Shown here one piece after another: positions 11,169-22,500 of a stretch of 64,000 bases of DNA; positions within the stretch are counted from its first letter, which is position 1; the number at the start of each line of letters is the position of its first letter. The notes beneath the pieces are model-generated. The model did no database searches. It saw only the letters and a program-made list of their open reading frames with translations, and was not told the origin of the DNA. Made by a program: the position numbers and the translations under genes. This stretch comes from Plazaster borealis (taxonomy: Eukaryota > Echinodermata > Asteroidea > Forcipulatida > Labidiasteridae), in assembly GCA_021014325.1 (NCBI GenBank), contig CM037467.1, positions 4,774,001 through 4,838,000 of the forward strand, given 5' to 3'.

Positions 11169-11850
11169 GTAAGAACTTGCCATGCTTTGTATCTACCGAT
11201 CGGGAAACCAGGAGACAACCCTATGTAGGATAAATACATCCTGTGTAAAGTGTAAGACTAAGTTCCATCATCGCTGTGACGTGTTTCTGACTACCTCAAA
11301 GTGTTTCTTTAATACTTTTATTAAGAATTTAATCTATAGGCGCTTTTTTTATGAAACCACGGCTTGTACTTGGGCTCAAGCACCGTCCGCCAATCCAGAT
11401 AATCCAGATTTATTTAGAAAGGAAGGTTGTTTAAAAACCGGTTTCCTTTTGCTGTTGTTTGCGGTGTTTTCCACAAACTTCACTGACCTCAACCCTGGCA
11501 AAGTGCTGCTCATCATGGCGATAAGGGCGTTTTTAAAAGAACAATTGTCCCAATCATCATAAAGCAGTCGTAGAGGGCGGTGCCGACCGTCTCTATAGGG
11601 TGCACGGTGCACCACACTAAATAGGCAAAAATTCATGCGCCAAGCTAATTATCATTCTTTTATAAGCCCACAGTTACCTTTGAATAATAACGTTTTTGGG
11701 GGCATGCAATTAATATATTGGACAATATATTATAGCTTTTTTTTATTCAAACCATATTCAATGGATGATAAGTGTTAAAAAAAAACAACACAAGTTATTT
11801 TTAAAAATCGGAAGCTAGTCCGAAGCTAGTCCCGAAGCTAGTCCTAAGCG

Positions 11851-11886
<36 letters not shown>

Positions 11887-12059
11887 TTGTAAATCCCGCT
11901 TACCGAGGACTTCTCTTTGTTCTCCCATTGTTTGGACATAGTTGGGTTTTTTAGCGACGTCCTCATTGGGTTTGTACACGAAAACGAAGCGAGGACGTCC
12001 TCGCCCTGTCAAACACCCGGATCCCTTTTGTTAAAGTCCTCGGTTTCAATGGATAGACA
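11169..12059. other. No gene seen; (CA)n microsatellite at about 11853-11881
   Basis: AT-rich intergenic sequence with one dinucleotide tract. The overlapping frames are unlike any known protein. Confidence 0.4.
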
Positions 12060-12940
12060 CGCTCACACACACCAGAAATGTAATGTTCAAAATGTATTTG
12101 GAGTGATGAAATAAAGAATATGCCCGATCAGTATTTATTTGTTCTATTATCATTGTTTGTTCATGTTTATTTTTGTTGGTTTACTTTGATCAAAATCAAG
12201 ATGGCTGCGCCATGATAACCCTTTTACATGAAATATGCTACTTATATTCACGCACACACGTGTGTAAACACCGGCAATCGTTGGACCCTCCTTGGTTCAA
12301 CTCTTTGTGTTAGCAACCGTGAACCACATTGTTTTTCCTATGTGATAGCAACCATGGACCCATTGTCCCTTTTGATAGGGCCACGGTTTGAATGTGGATA
12401 CCTATTCATGCGTACAGACACTATTGGTAGGCAAACGCCACTAGGCAGACGCACAAATGCGTGTGCGTCACGCCACCATCAGCCCATACGAAAAGGCACG
12501 ATGTTCCCTCATTTTGACAATGTAGTGTTAGTGCGCACGCGCGAAGTGCAATTTACATATTGCATGGGAAATGTCCATAGACCCCCCTTGCATATGACGT
12601 CACAAGCCTAAAACAGTCCCCTCACTGAGGTCAATAAAGAGCTATCAATGGCTGAGAGTCGTGCGCAGCGCGTAACACGCGTGCATGTTTCCATTGTTTG
12701 ACATCAAAGATGGCGGCCAATGCAAGAGGTCTATTGTTTTCCTCAGTTCAAATCATTGCGCCCAAAATGAGGTTCAAAGGGAAAACAGTCTCGCCCCTCC
12801 ATAATGAGAATTCGTATTCCACTATCTTGAACGGTCAGGAAACGTGACAAGATGTTGGTGTCATGATAAAGGTTAATATGCAACAAATCGGTTTTACATC
12901 GAGCAAAGCTTAATCCCGTGATCTTCCAATCCCTCCGAGC

Positions 12941-13122
12941 ATGGGCCAATTTCATAGAGCTGCTTTAACAGAAAACATTGCTTAACAGTTTTCTGCTAAG
13001 CAAATTAAGCAGGATACCAATAACAGGTAGTACATGTGATATGGTATTTTGGCTGGTAACCTGATTCTGGTAAGCTAAATTTGTTTTTTTGCTTAAGCAG
13101 CTATGAAACTGCATGGGCCCTG
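12941..13122. repeat. MITE (GGGCCCAATTTCATAGAGCT family), absent from copy B
   Basis: Ends TGGGCCAATTTCATAGAGCT and AGCAGCTATGAAACTGCATG-GGCCC. The interior is palindromic around TGCTTAA. In the paralogous segment at about 63098-63112 the flanks are joined without it. Confidence 0.75.
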
Positions 13123-13585
13123 GTTTGTTCGGGCGGACCCGGCCCCATACCCTGCCTGAAACATTTTTGACCCGATGCCACCAGCGAGCCAGTTACAAAA
13201 CTCAACAAACAAAACAACAAGCTCAAAGTTGGACGGGACGAACACCAATAATATCTCGAAATATTTGATTATTCCTGTCCAAAACATAATTTACCCGTGA
13301 AGGTTTACCGCGAATTTGTTTGTGACAACGCAATGTTGTATTCTTCACTTTAAACTACATTGCAAGTCGGGTCAAAGGGGGAATTTTGGGAGGTATAATG
13401 CATAACGAACGCCATAATGCACGTTGTGTTCAAAATCTAAAAGCGGTACACAAAATCGTATTTTTTTGTTGGGCAAGTGTGGCGTTTGCAGATTCTAATT
13501 GTACCAGGGAGCTTTTACAGTATCCTAGGTATAAGTGGGTGGTCTGTGTCCCCGTTATTTGTTGCTTATTTAGTGAGCTGCTGAT
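13123..13585 (+). promoter_or_regulatory. 5' flank and 5' UTR of the SLC22 gene, copy A
   Basis: The last 100 bp, from GTGTGGCGTTTGCAGATTCT to the ATG, are almost identical to 63546-63647, so the transcript leader is conserved between the paralogues. No TATA box is clear. The start ATG lies in GCTGATATGG. Confidence 0.45.
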
Positions 13586-16500
13586 ATGGACGTGGACAAG
13601 TCACTGCGTGTTCTGGGAAGTTTTGGCCGACTGCAGGCTCTGAATTACTTCACGTATGCCCTTACTGTCAGCGTGGCAGTTTGGCATATCACGGGTGTTT
13701 CTTTCACCATTGGCCAGCCGGACAAAACCTGGTGTAGGATACCTGAGAATCAGACAAGCTTTACGAGTTCCCTCGATGACGGTTGTCATGTGGTCTACTA
13801 TGACAATGACACGGACGGCGACAACAAGACGGTAGCATGTACATATGGGTGGGAATATGACATTGTCCATGGCGAGACCAGTATTGTCACAGATGTAAGC
13901 TTATGTACATTTCACATTAACTAACCAACATAACTTTAATGTTCGATTTCATTCAGCAGTGCTGGTAAATACATTGTTAATCGATAATGTAAACAACTAA
14001 CTTTTGTTATGATGTCTATATTCCTTTTTTTTCTCACAATGGCAACTCTAACACAGTCATAGTCATGAACAATGTATCAGACTATTTTGATCAAATGGTT
14101 TGATCAACTTGAATGTCATATGGGGAAAAAGAGATAGCTGCACATAGATGTCTTTTCAACATTTAACATTTTGCATTATTGGCGGAGACTGATTATATAT
14201 TTATTTTTAACATGAAAAACGTCAAAGGTGGGGTCATACTTTGGTAATTGTCCTGAAAAAGAATTGGTGTAATATTTATCCGAAAGCTTGTTATAAAGAT
14301 GGTAATCGTAGTAAGCATCCTGCGAAATTGTTCCGTCTTTTCTTAATTATAAATCAATACAAGTATAATTTATGTTAATGTTGCATCGGGGATAAAGAAA
14401 TACATATAAATCAATATAAGTATAATTTATGTTAATGTTGCATCGGGGATAAAGAATGTCGAAAAAATTGAATCTGAGAAACGATTCATGCACGAATTGT
14501 TTCTCAGATTTCTGAGGATTGGTGTCCGTTTGCGAATGTTGCGGCCAGAGAAGTGGTTGTTACCCTCTGTCACCTTGCTAAACATGGTCGGATTCGACGA
14601 TCTCAAAGTAAACACTATTTAGCTGAAATTTTCACAGATGACTTTTATTGTATCTTTATTGATAAATTAGCCTATTTAAACAACATCGACGATCTCAAAG
14701 TAAACACTGTTAGCTGAAATTTCCACAGACGACTTTTTGGTATCTTTATTGATAAATTAGCCTATTTAAACAACATCGACGATCTCAAAGTAAACACTGT
14801 TACCTGAAACTTCCACAGATGATTTTTTGGTATCTTTATTGATAAATTAGCGTATTTAAACAGCATTACGATGACAAAATCCAAATGATGGCACTACCTT
14901 TATTTGATATTTTTAGCAACCATGCGCTTAACCTTTCTAAGATTAAAAGTATGTGCTTTTTTTTTTAATTAAAGGTAGGGTGATAGATTGGTTGATACTT
15001 CAAGCATTAGTTACCATAAAACCTAATGGTGAAAAGCACTGCAGCTGTTGATAAACAATTTTGAGAAAGAATTCCCTTTGAAGAATTATAGTTTGGATAA
15101 TTTTTCAACCAAAACATTTGAATCTGAGCAAAAAGATTCATGCATGAATCGTTTCTCTGAAGGTTGTCGATCGCGAATGCTGCAGCAAGAGATGCGGGTG
15201 GAACCTGCTGTCACCTCGCTAAACGCGGATGGATTCGACGTTCTTGTGAAAATACCGTGACAGTTTGTGTTGCTGTTTTCTCAGCAAGTATACACCGTAT
15301 TCAGTTAAAACATTTTATTGTGACTTTTATTGTATCTTTATACTTTTGCCAATAAATCAGCATTACGATGTCAAAAACCAATCTATGACCCTACCTTTAA
15401 ATTTTATACTTGGTTTTAATTTAATTTTGCCTAGTCAAAGTTTTGTCATTCGTTTTACATTTGTCACTTTTCCATTTAGTAGCTCGATCTTTTTGGTTAC
15501 ATACTTCCATCATACGCCCACTTCACAAGGACATTGTCCAACAATTTACTGTGCAAGTCTCCCGCGTATTCGACCATTTTGGGACCACTTTGGTCCCATG
15601 TAAATTGCTTTAACGCGTGAAGGAAACAAACTCACGTGCTTTAACGGGTCCCAATGTTTGAATACGCGCGAGACTTGCACAGTCTATTGCAAGAAGCACA
15701 TATAAAACGTATCATCTCGTTTGCCTGTGAGGATGGCGATGCAAAATAAAAATAGTTAAATTGATTGCATACGTTTGGTAATTGGAACCCACTGTTTGTT
15801 TCAATCCTATATAGTTGTCCATAAAACTAACCTGTGAAAATTTCATTTGAAAAGGTGGTAGCGTTTTTGAGATAATTGCCGAAAATCAGGAGCAGTTTTG
15901 TCCACGTGGGAAAAATAATCTGCAATTGGAATACACAATCTGAGAAACGTTACTGTCAGTAACGCTTCTCAAATTAAAATTTGTTGGGATAAAAAGTGAT
16001 GTATTTTTCCATAACCGCAGTACTTCGAAGTGAAAAGTTTCTCAAAGTGCATTATACTATTACTATCCAAAGCTGCTGTACTTCTTACCAAATAAGTTTT
16101 TATTGCCAGTAATTTTCAGAGTCATTACCAAACGTATAGAGACCCTTTAACACTATACAACAACTTTCAGAAATCAAAGTGATGCTGTTCTTATCGTATC
16201 TTTCATATCAGCTGAATCTTGTTTGCGACCAGGCCATTCTTGGGAGCACTCTTCTGTCAGTTCATTTCGGTGGATGCCTTCTTGGATCTTACATCACCGG
16301 GCAAATGTCGGATATCTTCGGTCGTCGCCTCACCGTTTTAGGGTCGCTGGTGGGTATCGTGTTGACTGGTACGGGATTTAGCTTCGCTCAGAGCTACGGA
16401 TTGATGAGTTTTCTGAAATTCCTCAATGGTTGCTTCATTCCGGTAAGTGGTACAAACCCATTCTTCACAAACAATGACCTCTGCACTTGAGGTTGTATAT

Positions 16501-19500
16501 TTGTTGGCCCATGACATTCTCTTTGCCTGACTGCCCGTTGGTTGGGCTTTCCGGATGTCTGTAAAATGTAATGGGCTGTCTGTAAGCAGGATGTCTAAAT
16601 GGATTTCGATGATGAAACTCCATGGAAGGTTAATCATGGACCAAGGATCAAACAAGTAGGTTTTTGTAAACTTCTTTCCGTGGCTCCAAGAAAAAGGAAA
16701 AAAACAAGTTCTGTATCTTTGACAGATGAGAAACTAGACTCACTATACCTAGTTATATAAATATGCTGACAGGGGGTTGCCAACTTTGAATTCTCGGTTT
16801 TCTTTTGCCATGGGCTGAATTAGTGAGTACGCGTCGTCATGTCAGGTTTAGTTGTAGGTCTGCAAGTTTTAACAATGCACACATTGAAGTCCGGACAATT
16901 ATACCATACCCGATATGGGATCAGAGGGTCACCCAATGTTCCCATACTTTAACACACTATTTTCCTCTTGTACAAAAGTAACCCGCCCCCCCCATAAAAT
17001 CCCAAGAATTCCTCATATTCCAAGCACACAATGAAGACACAATAGGAACGGGTACCACCATGCCCTAGCCCTGGCGGGCTCTCACTTCAGGTTTTTAAAC
17101 AATTCTTCCGCATTTAAAAAAAACGTCAATTTTTACGTCTTGGACTAATGTCGTAAAAATAAAAGTAAATATTTGCCTTTTTTAGTTTATATGATGAGTA
17201 ATTTTACGTCAAAGTTTAACTCTGCGGTGACACTTTTAAAACAGGGAGCGTTCACTTGTGACCAAGTCAGGCATTGTACAGGACACCATTAAACATTCTC
17301 CCCGGTTTATTTGGTTAGCCAAACGTATAAAGAGGCTCAGTAGTTTCCGTATACAACATTGCGTGTTTTCAACTTAATAACCGAGTTACCTCCTTGCGTT
17401 GACGTGACGTCATAACTTACGTACTGATAACATTACCTCCAAAGGGGTCAATCATCGTGCCTTACGTCCGCATCATCGAGATGTTCCCACCCAGCTTACG
17501 TGTCAGGTCACATTTAGGCTGTGCAATGCTATGGTGCGTTTGACTGGTCCTCATCGGACCCTTGGCTTACATCTTGCCCAATTGGAGGCACCTCCAGCTT
17601 GACATGTCCCTTCTATGTGCCCCGCTCATCATACTGGTTTGGTAAGTAATCATTTGTTAAAAGGAGAATGGGTCCAAACTGCAAAAAACTGGGGTGTTAA
17701 AATTGACACCATGGGTGTTGTCACATATAGATACCCAAGAGAGAAACAAAATTAACATCATACCTAGGGTGTTAAAATAACACCCCAGTTTTGGCAGTCC
17801 ATGTTTGGGTCCTCTTGACCCAATTTCGGGGCATCCTGTCTATGAATCAGTGCCGTAGCAGGTTTCTGAGCAATACCCCGGAAAATTTTGATAATGATAA
17901 TTAAGACGTCTGGACCCCTGAAGGAGACCCATATTCCGGGTAATGTTGATAATATGAGGTTTTTGCCATCATTTTTTACCTCATAGTGAAGATTGACCGA
18001 AAAGGAAACACTTAACGAAAACGAAAACGTGTTATATTTTGGTGTCACTTTATTTTCTGTGGAATATTTCCCTCTGAAATGAAGTCATATTTGAGACTAA
18101 AAACTGTATCAGTGAACATAAAAAACTGCCCCCCCCCCCCGCCCGTGGCTCTATTCGGTTGTTACAACCAAAATTAAGGACAATGGGTTTACATGCAGAA
18201 AATTGTGCGTGGTTTTTCACTAATTTCTCCTGCCTGACTCACACAGTGGATTAAGCCAGAATTTTCACAGGTTTGTTCATGTATATGGTTTATCACACAA
18301 AACATGCACACTGTCTGCGACTATTTTGTCAGCTCATACCAATCCTGTATAAATACCTTTAACTTTAAACCCTGTATTTAAGGTACTCTTATGAATCGGT
18401 AAGATGGCTTCTTCAAAAAGGTCGAGTAGACGAAGCCGAGAAGATCTTCCAACGGATCTCGAAGTCCAAGAACATCTCCCAAATTGGCTACTTCGTCCTT
18501 CCTCAGCAGGAACTGGAGCTGACAAACGGATCTAGGCCGGAACCTCTGGACGTAAAGCCACCACTTGAGAAGGGTTTAGATTATCACCAGCAGAGTGACG
18601 TTCCGGCCGTAAAGGATGCTAGAAAGTACACCCTATTGGATCTGTTCCGGATCCGTGCTTTGGCCATACGGACACTGATTGTTTTCTATTGCTGGTAAGG
18701 ACGGTGCTCCGTCAAACCAATTAAAAAATTAAACCAAGTGCCAAACCAATTAAAAATAACCAGATGACGAGATTCTCGCCAAATCGGCTTTTTAATTGAT
18801 TAAAAAGCCGATTTGAAGTCGACTAGTCACCTTGTTTTGCGAAAAAATATTGCCAGAACAACTCAAGCAACAATAAAAAACTTCACTCATCATCTCAGCT
18901 TACAAACTAACAGTAAGTTGAATTTGAGGGTTGGCATTAAGTTACTTAGGTCCTTGAATTTCGCGATAATTTGACATCTCAGTTTCAGAGAGTCATCTTG
19001 CTGAGATCATTTACAAGGCGACTTAATTCGTAAAATGGAGTCGACTTAATAGCAGTAGGCCTACCTCGTTTTGTGGATAAGTGTTCGTGGCATTTCCAGA
19101 GCTCCGTATATATGGATTTTGAAAGTAATCCATGATTTGCACTAACTGTATGTGATCAAAGTGATGAACCACATACCTTTAAAAAACTTCATTTTCTCAG
19201 TTCCATACTTTAACCAAGTATTTATTGTCCAACCCCCGTTTGTGTGGACAGCCGTACATGTATAGTATAGTTTTACTATACAAGTCACATGTAATTTGAG
19301 CCTCCCACATGACCAAAGGCTTTGCGACTGGGTAGCATAGAGGGGGTCGAAGGTCAGGATATGAATGAACATTGAAAGTCTTGGTTCAGTTATTTAGGAG
19401 TAATGCGTGAATCTGCAACCAGTCCGGAATCTCCCTGGAGAGTTTTAAGGAATGGAAAACAATATCAGGTAGAATTAGTTTTCGTCCTAAGGTCTCCTTA

Positions 19501-22500
19501 AAGGGAGGGTAGGCCTATACCTTTGGTAATTAGTCCAAAAATCAATGACCATACAAACTTACTTGGTAAAGAGCTTTGGAGAGCTGTTGATAGTATAAAA
19601 CATTGTTAGAAGTAATGTGCATTAGAGAAAGAGGTGATTTTTTCACACACAAAAAATGAATCTGAGAAAGGTTTTAGGCATGACGCCTTTCTCAGGCATC
19701 TGGAAGAACACAATTCCATGCAACAATGATGGGTTTTTTCCCAATATTTTCTTGCAACTTCGATGTCCAATTGAGCCAAAATTTTCAAAGGTTTGTTATG
19801 TTATGCACATGTTGGGATACACCAAGTAAGCATACTGGTCTTTGAAAATTGCCAAAAGTATACCCTGTCTTTAACTTAGATTTAATTAAGAAAAAATATT
19901 TTCCCAAGAGGCAAATAGCTGATAATAGGCGTCATTATCTCTCCTATTGGTAAGTCATTACGTCACACGCATGCGTGTCTGCTGCCCGCCCAGTGTTTTC
20001 ACTACTTCCGGCTCCAAAGCTGCTATACGTTTGTGTGTAATTTTACCAAAATTCATCCATTGCATTGTTCAAAGGTATTTCTTATGACAGAAACTTACAA
20101 CTCATATCCCGATTTAAAATATTATCCAACTTCGGTTTGTTAGTGCAGTCGACACAGTTTGCGTAACACAGTCAGTGTAAATTCGCAATTTGACACTTGG
20201 AGCCGGATGTTGGAGGTCAAGCAATATTTTCTCATTTTTCATAAGTTTCCACATTTTGTTTTAATTTTGTTTGTTACATTTTTAGTTTTAAATGTAACAA
20301 TCCCACGAATACGTTTTTTGGGATTGAACAAAGTGATGTGACAGAAATAAAAGTCACACAAAATTGCACCCGCGTTAATCTCCCATAGCTGATGACTCAG
20401 TGGTGCCCGGAAGCTCAACGGTGACCTTATAGTCGCGAGACTAACACTGTCTAAACCTCCACAGTTAACAAGGTTTATTGATACTAATAGGTTTGCGTGT
20501 TCCGCTGTCTACTACGGGTTCTTCCTCATAGCGGCCAACCTAGTGGGGAATAAGTACGTCAACTTCACACTGATGTCACTAACCGAGGTTCCATGCTACA
20601 TCGCTAACTACTTCATTACAAAGAGGTACGTAAAACATTTTATATGTTAACTTGAAATGGTGGTGGCGCAGCAGAGGTGTGGAGTTTTAGAATTAAAGCA
20701 CTTTACACGCCAGAATGGTCTAAAACTAATAGAGATCATAATCTCACAAGGTGGTCTTTTTATTTGTTAACGAGATAGACAAATGAACAAACCAGTCACC
20801 CCGGTCTGAACACATGACAAGGGTCCCGCCTAGGCCCGCGACCTAGGCAGACCCTTGCCCGGTGTGCACTCTCAATCCTCCTTGGGACACGGACCGAGTC
20901 TGACTAGCCACCTGATGGGGAACGGAGCTCCGCAGGCCCGCATGAGGTTCTCCTCCGAAGGCGTCCAACCCCGTAGCTTATGAAATAACAAGTTCATCTT
21001 CCAAGAAACAGTTTTACGAGACAGACTGACAGACCCAAGTACCAAAAACAAACCTCAAAAACACTCCAAAAATACAGATAGTACGGCAGGTAGGTGATGG
21101 GATTGTGCCTTTGATGATAAAGCATGGAATTTTGTACATAGTCAGTGTATGTCACGAGCAAGATATTTGGCTATTTCGGCCACCGCAGGCCGTCCTTTGA
21201 AAAAATTGTTAAAAAACAAGCATTGGTAGCCATTTTGAAAACTTTGGAAATTATTTGTTATTCTACCTCTTATTTGTAAAAAATCAAATCTGTGATGACC
21301 CTAAAATAGTTTTAAAAAATTTCTAATGACGTTATACTGAAGAAAAGTCCATGCTTGTATCATAAAATAGACAATACCCCCAAATATGTTCCTCTGCCCC
21401 ACTAATACAAACGACGTACAAGCGGTAAGGCCAAATCACAGCAGACGTTGTCTCAAACGAAGTCTTACAATCTCATTGGTTCTGCAAAGTCAAAAAATGT
21501 ACTGTATTTTTTCCTTTTAAGACATCCAGATGATATAGATCGCCGCAATTTTCAAATATTACTTGCTCGTGTGCAAATAAACGGTTTCGTCTATGGCTTG
21601 ATAACCGCAACGTCTATTATTCAGCGATTACAGTAGGCCTAATACAAACGGCCTTAGCCAAGACCTAAGTCGCTTAACTCGAGCTTAGTGTTTTCAGTGA
21701 ATAACTAGAGGGTCTAATTTGGTGGACACTGGGGTCCCACCTATGATCAAAGTAGGGGCTACTCTTTAAGATTTCACTTCTTTGAACTCGAAAAAACAGC
21801 CTGGCTGATCGGCAGTTTACAAGCACAACATGCTATGTGAAGTAGATTTCCAAAACAAGTTCATTTGGGAACAATGTAAGCCTTCAATAAACAATGATGT
21901 ACAATGCCTACAGTATACTGTTGTAAGTTTTCGAAAATTTGATTTTGAATAGGTTTGGCCGTAGACGTCCTATTATGCTTTTCTTTGGCGTCAGTGGAGT
22001 GGCGTGTGTGATTACGGGACTAATACCTAACACATTAGGTTTGTATAAAGCAGAACTGAATGTAAAGGTTATAGTAAAGTGATATCAATGTCAATGTCAA
22101 AATTCAGTAATACAGGGCGCCACCAATAGTTTACCAGAAGAGGCCATTTCTCACAACAGAAAGTCTTGAAGGTGCAAGTTGAGGCCGGGTCCAAATTGGC
22201 GGCTACGGCTACGGCTGCGACTTTTGCTAAGAGTGTTGTCAACTCAAAGTGTTGGACTCAACGTTTTTGGTCAGTACGGTGTGTTCGTCGTCAAAAGACT
22301 TGATTCACTTCTACCAGTTACCTAAGAACAATCATCCTTTCCAATACTGGTATCGTTAACCTTTACTTTCCAGGTGATGGTACCGATCTCAGCATGTTGA
22401 AGTTGGCACTAGCAATGATTGGGAGGTTTTTTGCATCCACGGCCTTTAATCTGATGTCCCTGGTGACTGTCGAAATATTTCCAACTGTGCTGAGGTGAGC

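Larger units (their letters stand above)
12060..13963 (+). repeat. Segmental duplication, copy A (pair of 61741-64000)
   Basis: From the words CACACACACCAGAAATGTAA and ATGTATTTGG through the SLC22 exon 1 and the start of its intron, the order of sequence matches 61741-64000. Both copies share the ATGGCTGCGCCATGATAA and GATGGCGGCCAATG blocks, the 5' UTR and the exon. Copy A has an extra stretch at about 12260-12415 and a foldback at 12941-13122. Copy B has about 590 extra bp at about 61890-62490. Confidence 0.8.

Noticed and set aside
12228..12611. 127-codon frame upstream of SLC22 copy A
   Set aside because: Its counterpart in the duplicated segment (62541-62768) is broken by indels, so it is not conserved as a protein.
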